64,000 bases of DNA from Abyssibius alkaniclasticus (GTDB taxonomy: Bacteria; Pseudomonadota; Alphaproteobacteria; Rhodobacterales; Rhodobacteraceae), in NCBI RefSeq assembly GCF_020447305.1, contig NZ_CP095732.1, positions 1,830,501 through 1,894,500 on the forward strand, read 5' to 3'. A program made the position numbers and the translations under genes. The notes beneath the pieces are model-generated. The model was not told where the DNA came from, did not search any database, and worked only from the letters and a program-made list of their open reading frames with translations. Positions 1-8,422 of this stretch are shown here, in pieces; position 1 is the stretch's first letter; every line of letters begins with the position of its first letter.

Positions 1-513
1 ATCGATCAGCCGAAACACGATCAGCGCGGGGCGCCGGATGTGCGGTTTGTGTCGCGCGAAGTTGAAAATCTTGGCATCGCCAATGATGATGTGGCGCTGT
101 CGCACGTGGCGCGGATTTCGCAAAACAACGAGACGGCCTACACCCTGTTTGCCAGCCCCTGGATAAAGGCCGCAACATCACCGGCCAGTGCCGAAGCCCT
201 GCGCGCCCTGCACCCGATGCGCTGGAGCAGAACCATGTTTTCCGAACGGGTGAACCCCTGGATGGGGCTTGTCAAAGCTACGGCGGAAGCGCTGCGCCAG
301 TCACGCGCGCCACTGCCCGAGGATCACCCCGCACTCATGTCCGAGCGCGCGCTGCTGGCGCATATGGGCGAGGGTTTGGCGGCGTGGCGAAAGGGGCGCG
401 ACGCCTGGCTTGCCCATGTCTTTGGCGCGCTGTTTGGCGCTGAGCCATTGGGCGAAACATCGACCCCGGCTTCCAAAAACGCCGGGGCAGATTTGAAGGA
501 GCGCACAAAATGA
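1..513 (+). CDS. DUF3141 family protein, C-terminal part (5' end outside window)
   Basis: The reading frame is open from base 1, so this is the 3' end of a longer gene. The visible 170 residues match, from memory, the C-terminal half of DUF3141 proteins, which are annotated as 3-hydroxyalkanoate synthetase-like alpha/beta hydrolases. The recognisable stretches are VRFVSREVENLG, a VARISQNNE-type segment, SPWIKA, and a 'LHPMRW...FSERVNPWM' segment. The catalytic part lies upstream and cannot be judged. The stop overlaps the next start by ATGA, implying translational coupling. In related alphaproteobacteria DUF3141 often sits beside phosphate acetyltransferase, acetate kinase, fabI and CBS-domain genes. 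The fabI and CBS genes do follow here, so the kinase and transferase may lie just outside the window; that is inference. Confidence 0.7.
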   Translation: MDQPKHDQRGAPDVRFVSREVENLGIANDDVALSHVARISQNNETAYTLFASPWIKAATSPASAEALRALHPMRWSRTMFSERVNPWMGLVKATAEALRQSRAPLPEDHPALMSERALLAHMGEGLAAWRKGRDAWLAHVFGALFGAEPLGETSTPASKNAGADLKERTK

Positions 514-743
514 CATGGCTTGCTGAAAACTGGCTGTTGCTGCTTTTGATCGGCGGTATGGTTGCAATGCATATGTTTGGGCACGGGCATGGCGGGCACA
601 AGCATGGGCCGACCGATGCGCAGCACGCGGCGCACGACCACACAGCCGACACCCAAATTGAGCCAAAGCCCGCGCCCGGAACCGAGACCGGGAACGGGAC
701 CGAGCCCGAGCCCGAGACCAAGACGGCGGCCAAAGATGCCTGA
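510..743 (+). CDS. small His-rich single-span membrane protein
   Basis: This 77-residue protein has one hydrophobic helix at about residues 8-22 (NWLLLLLIGGMVAM). A histidine cluster follows (HMFGHGHGGHKH, then two further His in HAAHDH), and the tail is acidic and Pro/Glu/Thr-rich with low complexity. It resembles the short DUF2933-type proteins found in heavy-metal gene clusters, but the match is to general character rather than to a firm motif. The histidines could bind Cu, Zn or Ni, which fits the metal-handling genes downstream. Its start overlaps the DUF3141 stop by ATGA and its 3' end overlaps fabI by 8 bases, so the three genes look co-translated. Confidence 0.6.
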   Translation: MTWLAENWLLLLLIGGMVAMHMFGHGHGGHKHGPTDAQHAAHDHTADTQIEPKPAPGTETGNGTEPEPETKTAAKDA

Positions 744-1581
744 TTTTCCTGAATGCTGCGATCCGGCGGAATTGCTGGATCTGTCGGGCCGCAAGGGTCT
801 GGTCACGGGCATCGCCAATGATCGGAGTCTGGCCTGGCTTGCGGCCCTGCATTTCCGGCAGGCCGGGGCAGACCTGGCGATCACCTATCGCGATGCGCGC
901 ACCCAGCCCTATGTGGCGCCCCTGGCTGCGCGGCTTGAAGCGCCGATCGTCATGCCCTGTGATGTTGGCGCGCCCGATGCGCTTGAAGCGGTGTTTGATG
1001 CCATTGCCGCGCGCTGGGGCAAGCTCGATTTCATTCTTCATGCCGTGGGTAGCGTGCCGCCCGCCGACCTTCATGGCCGCCTGACCGAGTGTTCGGCCGA
1101 GGGCTTTGCCGAGGCGATGATGGTTTCGGTATATTCGCTGATCCGCATGGCGCGTTTGGCCGAACCATTGATGCAGGCTGGCGGCAGCCTGATCACCCTC
1201 AGCTACCTTGGGGGCGAGCGTGTGGTGGAAAATTACAACGTGATGGGGCCGGTCAAGGCGGCGCTGGAAGCCAGTGTGCGCTATCTGGCGCATGAACTCG
1301 GGCCGGCGAATATCCGCGTCAACGCCATTTCGGCGGGGCCGGTGCAAACCCGTGCGGCTTCGGGCCTGAGCGGATTTTCCGGCTTGCTGGCCGCCACCGC
1401 CCGTAGCGCCCCCTTGCGGCGCAATATCGAGGCTGATGAGGTGGGTCGCGCCGCCTTGCTGTTTGCCAGCAACTATACCAGCGGCATCACGGGTGAGGTG
1501 CTGCATGTGGATGCGGGCGTTCACATTGAAGGCCCGGTTCATGCCGATGCGCCGCGCCCTTCGCCAGAGGCTGTGCGCTGA
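736..1581 (+). CDS. fabI: enoyl-[acyl-carrier-protein] reductase FabI-type (SDR)
   Basis: This 281-residue short-chain dehydrogenase matches FabI throughout. The nucleotide-binding loop is GIANDRSLAW near residue 25, followed by a CDV motif. The LSYLGGERVVENYNVMG segment carries both FabI tyrosines, and the catalytic lysine lies in PVKAALEAS (Tyr-x6-Lys). NAISAGPVQT and a terminal GEVLHVDAGVH follow. FabI reduces trans-2-enoyl-ACP with NAD(P)H in the last step of the fatty-acid elongation cycle. A longer frame exists upstream, but the ATG at 736 fits the family N-terminus and overlaps the preceding gene by only 8 bases. Its place in a DUF3141/CBS/metal cluster suggests an accessory paralogue of a housekeeping fabI elsewhere; this is inferred from context. 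Confidence 0.88.
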   Translation: MPDFPECCDPAELLDLSGRKGLVTGIANDRSLAWLAALHFRQAGADLAITYRDARTQPYVAPLAARLEAPIVMPCDVGAPDALEAVFDAIAARWGKLDFILHAVGSVPPADLHGRLTECSAEGFAEAMMVSVYSLIRMARLAEPLMQAGGSLITLSYLGGERVVENYNVMGPVKAALEASVRYLAHELGPANIRVNAISAGPVQTRAASGLSGFSGLLAATARSAPLRRNIEADEVGRAALLFASNYTSGITGEVLHVDAGVHIEGPVHADAPRPSPEAVR

Positions 1582-1635
1582 ACCGTGCCCAGCCATATTC
1601 GGCAATCCGAGGCTTGTGCAAAAGGAGATGATTTC

Positions 1636-2331
1636 ATGCAAGCGATCGACATCATGACCACGACTGTCATTACAATCCCGCAAGATGCCAAAATCGTGCA
1701 AGCTGTGCGCCTGATGCTTGAGCATCACATCAGCGCGCTGCCGGTTGTCGATGCCGATGGCGGCCTGACAGGGCTGATCAGCGAAGGCGATCTGATGCGC
1801 CGCATCCGCGCGCCAGAAGCGCCACGCCGGTCCTGGTGGCTGGAACTGCTGGATGGGCCGGGCAATGCCGCACATGATTTCGTGATGCTCAACAGCCAGC
1901 GCGTCACCGATGTGATGAGCCGCGAAATTGTGTCGGTTGAAGAAGATACGCCGGTTGGCACAATCGCGCGCCTGCTGGACAAGCACCGCATCAAGCGGGT
2001 GCCGGTGCTGCGCGACGGGCGCGTTGTGGGCATCGTCAGCCGCGCCAACCTGCTTCAGGCGCTGGCATCGGTTCCCGATCAGGCATTGCAAACGCCGCCG
2101 GCAGATGATCGGGCCTTGCGCACGCGCGTTGACGCGGCGTTGAAAGAGGTTCCCGAGGTGGCGGTCAATCTGATCACCTACACGGTCAAGGACGGGCATG
2201 TCGTGCTATGGGGCGTTGCCGACAGCGATACCCAGGAAAAGGCCATACGCGTTGCCGTGGAAAATGTGCCCGGTGTGCGCAGCACGGATGTGCAGATGGG
2301 CCGCCTGCCAGCCTGGTCTTACGGTATCTGA
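1636..2331 (+). CDS. CBS-pair protein with C-terminal BON-like domain
   Basis: This 231-residue protein has two CBS motifs. The first is at about residues 1-60 (AIDIMTTTVITIPQDA, then HHISALPVVDADGGLTGLIS). The second is at about 90-145 (VTDVMSREIVSVEEDT, then KRVPVLRDGRVVGIVSR). The last 70 residues (RVDAALKEV, then VKDGHVVLWGVADS and ENVPGVRSTDVQM) look like a BON domain, a common C-terminal partner of CBS pairs. CBS pairs usually sense adenine nucleotides, and BON domains are linked to membranes or phospholipid. The ATG at 1636 is chosen over an upstream GTG because AAAGGAG lies about 10 bases before it and CBS proteins begin exactly here. Confidence 0.85.
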   Translation: MQAIDIMTTTVITIPQDAKIVQAVRLMLEHHISALPVVDADGGLTGLISEGDLMRRIRAPEAPRRSWWLELLDGPGNAAHDFVMLNSQRVTDVMSREIVSVEEDTPVGTIARLLDKHRIKRVPVLRDGRVVGIVSRANLLQALASVPDQALQTPPADDRALRTRVDAALKEVPEVAVNLITYTVKDGHVVLWGVADSDTQEKAIRVAVENVPGVRSTDVQMGRLPAWSYGI

Positions 2332-2340
2332 GGCGCGGGA

Positions 2341-2805
2341 TCACGCAACGTCTGGTGGTGCAAGGCGATGCAGATACCACAGCACCAGCGCCGGAATGAC
2401 CAGCCATTGCAGAATGGGGGAAAGTCCCGTGCCAAGCACGGGCAAAAGCAGCATATCGGGCGCATAGGCCCAGCGGTTGAGAATTTCCACGCTTACAAAT
2501 TCGAACACGACCGTTATCAGCAGCCCGGTTGCAAAATATACCACCACAGGGCGAATGCCCGGCTTTGCAACCCAGCGCCGGCTACGCCCTGCAACCGATG
2601 CCGCCCAAAAGGCTGCAAGCGCGATGCCAAGGTCGCCCAGAGTGGCCTGAAGGCAGATCAGGATTCCGGCGATATGGCCCTTGTCATTAAGGTTCGAAAA
2701 CAGCGGCGCCTGAAGCAGCTCCCAGGCAAAATGACCGACAAAGGACAGGATCAGCAGATCGGCTTCCACGGGGATGCGCGGCCGGTTTGGCATGGGTGCG
2801 GACAA
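2341..2805 (-). CDS. multi-span membrane protein of unknown function
   Basis: This 154-residue protein has about four hydrophobic spans: LLILSFVGHFAWELL, GILICLQATLGDLGIALAAF, VVYFATGLLITVVFEFVSV and ILQWLVIPALVLWYL. Polar and charged residues sit at helix ends (FAWELLQAP, FEFVSVEI), including two glutamates next to aromatic residues. No domain is recognised. It starts at TTG (2805) because GAGGAG lies six bases upstream, whereas the next ATG (2793) is too far from that site. It is convergent with the CBS gene and divergent from the small Cys-rich gene, so it is a single-gene unit inside the metal island. Confidence 0.6.
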   Translation of the reverse strand: MSAPMPNRPRIPVEADLLILSFVGHFAWELLQAPLFSNLNDKGHIAGILICLQATLGDLGIALAAFWAASVAGRSRRWVAKPGIRPVVVYFATGLLITVVFEFVSVEILNRWAYAPDMLLLPVLGTGLSPILQWLVIPALVLWYLHRLAPPDVA

Positions 2806-2952
2806 TTCGGTCTCCTCGAAGCGGTGGCGCCGTCAGGGATTGGTGGCGCATCTGCCGGGCGGGTTTCTTCAATTCAGGAAAACCGCGTTCTTCCTGTAAT
2901 ATATTTCACCGTGCGGCGTCTACAGAATGAACACAAACCAAAGGAGGTTCAG

Positions 2953-3117
2953 ATGGGCAACCCGTTAAATCATCAGAACAAGGACAGCGATGCCGCAACA
3001 GGATGCTGCGGCGGCGCAGGGCATGGCAAGCCCGCTGCCGAGAAGGCCGCACCGCCCGTGGCTGAAAAGCAGCCGGAACAGGCGGCCAGCTCGGGCTGCC
3101 GTTGCGGCTCCAACTGA
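2953..3117 (+). CDS. 54-residue Cys-rich small protein, putative metal binder
   Basis: The ATG at 2953 is preceded by AAGGAGG with ideal spacing, and the frame encodes 54 residues. There is a CCGGAGHG motif near residue 19 and a C-terminal CRCGSN, giving four cysteines and two histidines. The middle is Ala/Pro/Lys/Glu-rich and looks disordered. There is no signal peptide, so it should be cytoplasmic. No named family is recognised. The clustered Cys and His at both ends and the neighbouring copA, cytochromes and Met-rich protein suggest soft-metal binding or buffering. The excellent ribosome-binding site is the main argument that the gene is real. Confidence 0.6.
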   Translation: MGNPLNHQNKDSDAATGCCGGAGHGKPAAEKAAPPVAEKQPEQAASSGCRCGSN

Positions 3118-3190
3118 TATTTGCTGCGGCGCGGCCTGCATAACGCCGCGCCGCATTGGACGAAGACAGAACTTCAAAAGGAAAATGGCA

Positions 3191-3775
3191 ATGAAAACGC
3201 TAAAAATGCTCGCAACTTCGGCCACGCTGTTGCTGGGCGCAACTGGTGTAGCTTTTGCGCAAAATGATCATGGTCACGCTGCGCAGCAATCTGGCGGGGC
3301 GATGGGGCCAGCCGATGGCACATCTGGCCCGATGGGTGGTGCGCAGGCTGAAATGATGCAAAAGATGATGAGCATGATGATGGGTATGCATGGCCGCATG
3401 ATGGGCGGCGGCATGTCGGGCATGGCAGGCATGGGCGGCATGGATGGCACCATGATGCAGATGATGATGGGGTCTGGCGCGATGGGGATGGCCTCGGCCG
3501 AGGATGCGGCCGCCGCGATGCAGGCACGGCTGACAGAGTTTGATGCCGACGGCAATGGCAGCCTGTCGCTGGACGAATTCGAAACCCTTCACAGCGCCAT
3601 GATCCGCGAGATGATGGTTGATCGGTTCCAATATCTTGACGCCGACGGTGACGGCGCGGTCACACCGACTGAAATGACGGCCCCCGCCATGCGGATGCCG
3701 ATGGGTGCCGATACCGGCGATATGCCGATGGGTGGCGATATGGGCGATATGCCGATGGATGGTGCCAGCAACTGA
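3191..3775 (+). CDS. exported Met-rich EF-hand protein
   Basis: This 194-residue protein begins with a signal peptide (MKTLKMLATSATLLLGATGVAFA, cleavage after AFA). Residues about 45-105 are very rich in Met and Gly (MMQKMMSMMMGMHGRMMGGG and similar), the kind of composition that binds Cu(I) or Ag(I) in periplasmic proteins. Two EF-hand loops follow: DADGNGSLSLDEF and DADGDGAVTPTEM, each with the usual Asp/Asn and Glu ligands, though the second ends in Glu-Met. The tail repeats Met-Pro-Met-Gly units. The ATG at 3191 is chosen over 3185 because AAAAGGA is about 9 bases upstream and the signal peptide starts cleanly. It may be a periplasmic metal buffer; the function is inferred from composition. 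Confidence 0.8.
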   Translation: MKTLKMLATSATLLLGATGVAFAQNDHGHAAQQSGGAMGPADGTSGPMGGAQAEMMQKMMSMMMGMHGRMMGGGMSGMAGMGGMDGTMMQMMMGSGAMGMASAEDAAAAMQARLTEFDADGNGSLSLDEFETLHSAMIREMMVDRFQYLDADGDGAVTPTEMTAPAMRMPMGADTGDMPMGGDMGDMPMDGASN

Positions 3776-3866
3776 AGAAAACCGGCGCCGGGCCAGCCTG
3801 CTTGCCCGGCGCGCGTCACAGCAAAGCATGTCGTCTGATCAGCGTGGCCTTCGAAAGGAGCAAGCC

Positions 3867-4232
3867 ATGATGCCCATTTTATATTTTTCGGCAATTGCCG
3901 CACTTCTGTTTCTGGCCTTGCGCATGACATGCGGTGCCTGCGTCATGGGCACGGATGCAAAAGCAAAGGGCGCGCGCCTGCCCGTCATTCCCTTGGGTTG
4001 GGCGCTTAGCCTGTTTCTGGCGCTCACCTATCTGGTCTGCGTTGCCTTCGATCTGATCTTCCCGGGCTATGCGATGTATGAATCCTGGTCGGGCCTGCTG
4101 CCCGGCTTCGTCTGGCTGACCCCGCTGGGCTTTGCCATCGGCCTGGTCGAAAGCTTTCTTTACGGCTGGTATGCCGCGCTGATCTTCGGTGGCCTGTTCA
4201 ACGCCTTTGCACATACAAAAGGCAGCCCGTGA
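3867..4232 (+). CDS. DUF5676 family membrane protein
   Basis: This 121-residue membrane protein has an N-terminal helix carrying a Cys pair (MTCGACVMGTD). The DUF5676 signature follows: LGWALSLFLALTYLVCVAFD, LIFPGYAMYESW, LLPGFVWL and GLVESFLYGWYAALIF. Three to four spans are predicted. DUF5676 proteins are typically found beside copper/silver efflux and P-type ATPase genes, but their biochemical role is unknown. The ATG at 3867 has AAAGGAG eight bases upstream. The extra N-terminal helix with the CxxC-like pair is longer than the core domain needs and could be a metal-contact site (inference). Confidence 0.82.
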   Translation: MMPILYFSAIAALLFLALRMTCGACVMGTDAKAKGARLPVIPLGWALSLFLALTYLVCVAFDLIFPGYAMYESWSGLLPGFVWLTPLGFAIGLVESFLYGWYAALIFGGLFNAFAHTKGSP

Positions 4233-4340
4233 TCACCGCCGGGCGCCGCCAGTTTGGCGGAAAATCTGTGCGATATGCTCGGGCCTTTGGCGCGCGCCTG
4301 GTCGCGTCTGATTAGCAATTCTAGGACAGGAGCCGAATTC

Positions 4341-4775
4341 ATGATAACCAGCAAAAGCTTGCTTGTCATTGCCGCGGCGGGCGTTGTGGCCCTAGGCGCT
4401 TATTTCGCGCTTCGCCCCGCATCGCAACAGCAGGCCAACGCCACTGCGCAACCAGGTGCCTTTGTCGTGCCCGCTCTTTCGGCCGAGGCACAGGAGGGAG
4501 AACGCTATTACAATGCTGTTTGTGCAGCCTGTCATGGACAGAACGGGCAGGGCACGGCGCAGGGGCCGGCGCTTGTCAACGACATCTATAATCCCGGCCA
4601 TCACGGCGACGAGGCCTTTCAACGCGCCGCAAGGAACGGGGTGCAGGCACATCACTGGCGATTTGGAAACATGCCGCCGCAACAGGTTACTGGCGCCGAA
4701 GTCGCCCGGATCGTTGCTTATATCCGCGAACTTCAACAGGCAAACGGTATCGTAACGCGCCCTCATAACATGTAG
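4341..4775 (+). CDS. membrane-anchored c-type cytochrome, mono-haem
   Basis: This 144-residue protein has an uncleaved-looking N-terminal anchor ([18 protein letters not shown]) and then a periplasmic cytochrome c fold. The haem-attachment motif is CAACH at about residue 56. A candidate distal Met ligand is in [11 protein letters not shown] near residue 115, followed by the usual last helix ([17 protein letters not shown]). It would carry one electron in the periplasm. It is eight bases upstream of copA and is probably co-transcribed with it, a frequent arrangement in copper clusters. AGGACAGGAG precedes the ATG. Confidence 0.88.
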   Translation: MITSKSLLVIAAAGVVALGAYFALRPASQQQANATAQPGAFVVPALSAEAQEGERYYNAVCAACHGQNGQGTAQGPALVNDIYNPGHHGDEAFQRAARNGVQAHHWRFGNMPPQQVTGAEVARIVAYIRELQQANGIVTRPHNM

Positions 4776-4783
4776 GACTACAG

Positions 4784-7147
4784 ATGAATAATTCTTCCTC
4801 CAACCCCGCTGAAAGCCCAACGGTCTATACCTGCCCGATGCATCCCGAGGTGCAGCAGGCCGGGCCGGGGAATTGCCCGAAATGCGGTATGCACCTTGTT
4901 CCCGCCGATCAGGCGGGTGAGCATGGCGAACACGGGCATGGCCATGATCATGCTGCGCACGCGCATTCAGCCACCGCGCGCGGTGAAAAGGGCGGGCGGT
5001 ATGACACCGTGCCAGCCAGCCATCGGGGTGCTGTTTACACCTGCCCGATGCACCCCGAGGTGCGGCAGCCAAAGCCGGGATCATGCCCGATCTGCGGCAT
5101 GGGGCTGGAGCTGGCGACCGCCGCGATGGCCGAAGACGGGCCGAATCCGGAACTGGTGGATTTTACCCGCCGCTTCTGGGTGGGCACGGTGCTGACCATT
5201 CCGCTGCTGGTTCTGACAATGGCCCCCTATCTGGGGTTTTCCGGCGTGCGCGAGATATTCGGTGAGCGCGCAACGCTGTGGATAGAGCTTGTGCTTGGCA
5301 CACCCGTGGTTTTCTGGAGCGGTTGGCCCTTCATGGTGCGTGGCTGGAACTCGTTCCGCACGATGAACCTGAACATGTTCTCGCTGATCAGCATGGGCGT
5401 TATGGCGGCCTGGCTGTTCAGCATCGTTGCGGTTCTGGCACCGGAAATCTTCCCCGACGGTTTTCGTGATGCCGAAGGCCATGTCGGCGTTTATTTCGAG
5501 GCCGCAGCGGTGATCGTGACCCTTGTCTTGCTGGGGCAGGTGATGGAACTGCGCGCCCGCGAAGGCACGGGAAAGGCCATTCGCGCGCTGCTCGATATGG
5601 CGGCCAAGACCGCGCGCATTATCCGTGACGATGGCAGCGAAGAAGAAATTCCGCTGGAAGACGTGCAGGTTGGCGACCGTCTGCGCGTGCGCCCCGGTGA
5701 CAAGGTGCCGGTCGATGGCGCGGTGCTTGAGGGCCGCTCATCGGTGGATGAAAGCATGATTTCGGGCGAACCGGTGCCGGTTGAAAAAACCGAAGGCGAT
5801 GCGCTGACCGGGGCCACGATCAACGGCACCGGCAGCCTGGTGATGGAGGCAACACGGGTTGGGGCCGACACGATGCTGTCGCAAATCGTCGAGATGGTAT
5901 CGAACGCGCAGCGCAGCCGCGCGCCTATCCAGAAATATGCGGACAAGGTTGCCGGATTCTTTGTGCCAGTGGTGATTTTAATCGCGATACTGTCATTCAT
6001 CGCCTGGGCGATCTGGGGGCCGGACCCGGCGCTGAGCTATGCGCTGATTGCGGCGGTCGCGGTGCTGATTATCGCCTGTCCCTGTGCGCTGGGGCTGGCC
6101 ACGCCCATGTCGATCATGACCGCAACGGGCCGTGGTGCGCAGGCCGGGGTGCTGATCAAGAATGCCGAGGCGCTGGAGCGGTTCGAGAAGGTCGACACGC
6201 TGATCGTGGACAAGACCGGCACGCTGACCGAAGGCAAGCCCCGGCTGGTTGCCGTTCTGCCCGAACCCGGCCATGACGAGGCCGAGGTGCTGCGCCTGGC
6301 AGCCTCGCTGGAGCGCGGCTCGGAACATCCGCTGGCCGAGGCCATTGTGCGTGGCGCCGAGGAGCGCGGCGTTGACATGGTGAATGCCAGCGATTTTGAG
6401 GCTGTAACCGGCAAGGGCGTTACCGGCATGGTCGATGGCCGCACGGTTGCACTGGGGAACCTTGCGCTGATCAGGGACATGGGGCTTGACGGCGGCGCGC
6501 TGACCGAAAAGGCCAATGCGCGGCGCGATGAGGGTGAAACCGTGATGTTTGTCGTGCTGGAAGGCAAGATTGCCGGGCTGGTCAGCGTCGCTGACCCGGT
6601 CAAGCAAACAACGCCTGCCGCGCTGAAAGCACTGCACGCGCTGGGCTTTCGGATCATCATGGCCACCGGTGATAACGAGCGCACGGCCAAGGCGATTGGT
6701 GCGCGCCTGGGCATTGACGAGATCCGCGCCGATGTTCTGCCCGAAGACAAGGCCCGGATCATCCGCGAGCTGCAAGAGGCGGGCCGCAAGGTTGCTATGG
6801 CGGGCGACGGGGTGAATGACGCGCCCGCGCTGGCCCAGGCCGATGTCGGCATCGCAATGGGCACCGGCGCCGATGTCGCCATCGAAAGTGCGGGCATTAC
6901 ACTGATCAAGGGCAATCTTGACGGGATCGTGCGCGCCCGGCGCCTGTCGCGTGCCACCATGCGCAATATCCGCCAGAACCTGTTTTTCGCGCTGATCTAC
7001 AACGCCTCTGGCGTGCCGGTGGCCGCAGGCCTTCTGTATCCGTTCTTTGGTATCCTGATCAGCCCAATGTTTGCGGCCTTTGCGATGAGCGCCTCATCCA
7101 TTTCGGTGGTCATGAACGCATTGCGGTTGAGAGGAACCAAAATATGA
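4784..7147 (+). CDS. copA: Cu(+)-type P1B ATPase with two N-terminal heavy-metal-binding domains
   Basis: This 787-residue inner-membrane ATPase exports a soft metal, probably Cu(I). Residues 15-40 and 85-115 are two heavy-metal-binding domains of the TCPMHPEV...CPxCGM type rather than classical GMTCxxC ferredoxin-like domains. A His-rich linker ([15 protein letters not shown]) joins them. The catalytic core is complete: SGEP in the actuator domain, CPC in [11 protein letters not shown] near residue 430 (transport site), the phosphorylated Asp in DKTGTLTEG near 476, SEHPLAEA, and [10 protein letters not shown]. Eight spans are expected. The stop overlaps the next start by ATGA. The two N-terminal domains are of the same type as those in the complex I-like fusion protein at 17.6-19.4 kb. 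Confidence 0.93.
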   Translation: MNNSSSNPAESPTVYTCPMHPEVQQAGPGNCPKCGMHLVPADQAGEHGEHGHGHDHAAHAHSATARGEKGGRYDTVPASHRGAVYTCPMHPEVRQPKPGSCPICGMGLELATAAMAEDGPNPELVDFTRRFWVGTVLTIPLLVLTMAPYLGFSGVREIFGERATLWIELVLGTPVVFWSGWPFMVRGWNSFRTMNLNMFSLISMGVMAAWLFSIVAVLAPEIFPDGFRDAEGHVGVYFEAAAVIVTLVLLGQVMELRAREGTGKAIRALLDMAAKTARIIRDDGSEEEIPLEDVQVGDRLRVRPGDKVPVDGAVLEGRSSVDESMISGEPVPVEKTEGDALTGATINGTGSLVMEATRVGADTMLSQIVEMVSNAQRSRAPIQKYADKVAGFFVPVVILIAILSFIAWAIWGPDPALSYALIAAVAVLIIACPCALGLATPMSIMTATGRGAQAGVLIKNAEALERFEKVDTLIVDKTGTLTEGKPRLVAVLPEPGHDEAEVLRLAASLERGSEHPLAEAIVRGAEERGVDMVNASDFEAVTGKGVTGMVDGRTVALGNLALIRDMGLDGGALTEKANARRDEGETVMFVVLEGKIAGLVSVADPVKQTTPAALKALHALGFRIIMATGDNERTAKAIGARLGIDEIRADVLPEDKARIIRELQEAGRKVAMAGDGVNDAPALAQADVGIAMGTGADVAIESAGITLIKGNLDGIVRARRLSRATMRNIRQNLFFALIYNASGVPVAAGLLYPFFGILISPMFAAFAMSASSISVVMNALRLRGTKI

Positions 7148-7749
7148 AACGACATCTTGCGCGGCTTGCGCTTGCAGCCTTTGGCTTTGGCCTTGTCGCG
7201 AATGCAGCAATGGCGCATGAATTCACAACCGCGCTTTATGTGACGGGCGAAAACCGCGCCCAGCGGCTTGCCGAGGCGGTCAATGGTTTCCTGTTGGCCG
7301 CGGACGAGCGTGACGGGCATCCGGCGGAAACCTCGGATGGCCATCTTGGCGGTGTCGATGTGCAGATTCTGCCACTGCCCGAGGCGATGGCCGCGTCGGT
7401 CACCGGGCTGAACGGCACAGCGCAGATTCCGCCCGATGTAATGGTCATTCTGGGCGATGCGCCCGTTCCCGCGGCCGTGCTGGCCGAACTTGGTTTTGAG
7501 GGCAGTGTGGTGCCATCGGGCGCGCTGCCTGACAGCTGGGCCGCCGATGACAGTGCCGGCAGTTTTGCGCAACGCTACCGCAGCGCCTATGGCGCCGAAC
7601 CGAGCGTGGCAGCGGCACAGGGCTACAATGCGGCGCGGCGTCTGGATATCGCCATCCGGCCACTTGGCGGCGTTTCGCCCCGCGCGGCGCTGGACACGGC
7701 TCTGGCCGAAACCGAGGGCGGTGTTAACTGGAATCGGGGAACGCAGTAA
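7144..7749 (+). CDS. short periplasmic-binding-protein-like exported protein
   Basis: This 201-residue protein has a signal peptide ending ANAAMA and a mature start [11 protein letters not shown]. The rest resembles a shortened type-1 periplasmic binding fold as in branched-chain amino-acid receptors. Pieces such as [18 protein letters not shown], a PDVMVILG strand and a C-terminal [27 protein letters not shown] correspond to the end of that fold. Full receptors are about 350-400 residues, so roughly half is missing, yet the frame is intact and coupled to copA by ATGA. It may be a specialised periplasmic sensor or chaperone. The family assignment is by eye and moderate. Confidence 0.55.
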   Translation: MKRHLARLALAAFGFGLVANAAMAHEFTTALYVTGENRAQRLAEAVNGFLLAADERDGHPAETSDGHLGGVDVQILPLPEAMAASVTGLNGTAQIPPDVMVILGDAPVPAAVLAELGFEGSVVPSGALPDSWAADDSAGSFAQRYRSAYGAEPSVAAAQGYNAARRLDIAIRPLGGVSPRAALDTALAETEGGVNWNRGTQ

Positions 7750-7853
7750 ATATGATGCCGGATTGACCGCGCTTTCGGGGCCGGGCGCGGGCATTGTTCA
7801 CCAAAAGCAGAACTGGCGCCCAAACAAAACGCAATCACGACAAGGAGGATTCG

Positions 7854-8336
7854 ATGAAACGATCTGTGCAAACCCTGACAGCGGCTTTTGCAATGCTGGG
7901 CGTTTTGCCCGCAAGCGCGGAAAATCATGGCCAGAACACGCAATCACTTCTGTCCAGCGGGCTTGTGATTCCGCAAATGGATGCAGCCGAGGGGCGCAAG
8001 CTCTTTGCCTCGACGGGCTGCGTTGTCTGCCACTCGATCAACGGTGTCGGCGGCGAGGATGCGCCCATGCTGGATGCCGAATTCATGGACCTGCCCATGA
8101 ACCCGTTCGACTTTGCCGCCCGCATGTGGCGCGGTGCCGAAACGATGGTGGAGTTGCAGCGCGATGAATTGGGCGATGTGATCTATCTGGAAGGCGATGA
8201 ACTGGCCGCAATCATCGCCTTCGTGCATGATGCCGAAGAGCAGGCCCGGTTTTCCGAAGCGGATATTCCTGATAATATCAAAGCCATGATGGCCCATATG
8301 GAAGATGCGGGTGACGATGCCGAGGATCATGACTAG
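7854..8336 (+). CDS. periplasmic mono-haem cytochrome c
   Basis: This 160-residue protein has a signal peptide (cleavage after ASA at about residue 22) and one haem-binding CVVCH at about residue 56 in a GRKLFASTGCVVCHSINGVGG context. Candidate Met ligands follow in FMDLPMNPFDFAARM. A terminal helix (DELAAIIAFVHDAEEQARF) is followed by an acidic tail rich in Asp, Glu and His. CAAGGAGG lies about eight bases before the ATG. It is not closely related to the cytochrome at 4341, having no membrane anchor and different spacing. A soluble electron-carrier role in the periplasm is likely, with the partner unknown. Confidence 0.85.
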   Translation: MKRSVQTLTAAFAMLGVLPASAENHGQNTQSLLSSGLVIPQMDAAEGRKLFASTGCVVCHSINGVGGEDAPMLDAEFMDLPMNPFDFAARMWRGAETMVELQRDELGDVIYLEGDELAAIIAFVHDAEEQARFSEADIPDNIKAMMAHMEDAGDDAEDHD

Positions 8337-8422
8337 GCCGGCATTCAGCCGGGGCTGCACTTTGCTGCGTCGTTGTGCCAAAACCTGAACACGACAAGAC
8401 AAGATAAGGAAGGTGGGGCAGG

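Noticed and set aside
301-2199. 632-codon open frame on the minus strand across the fabI/CBS region
   Set aside because: It is the antisense shadow of well-recognised plus-strand genes in GC-rich DNA. Its product has no recognisable domain and low-complexity Arg/His-rich sequence.
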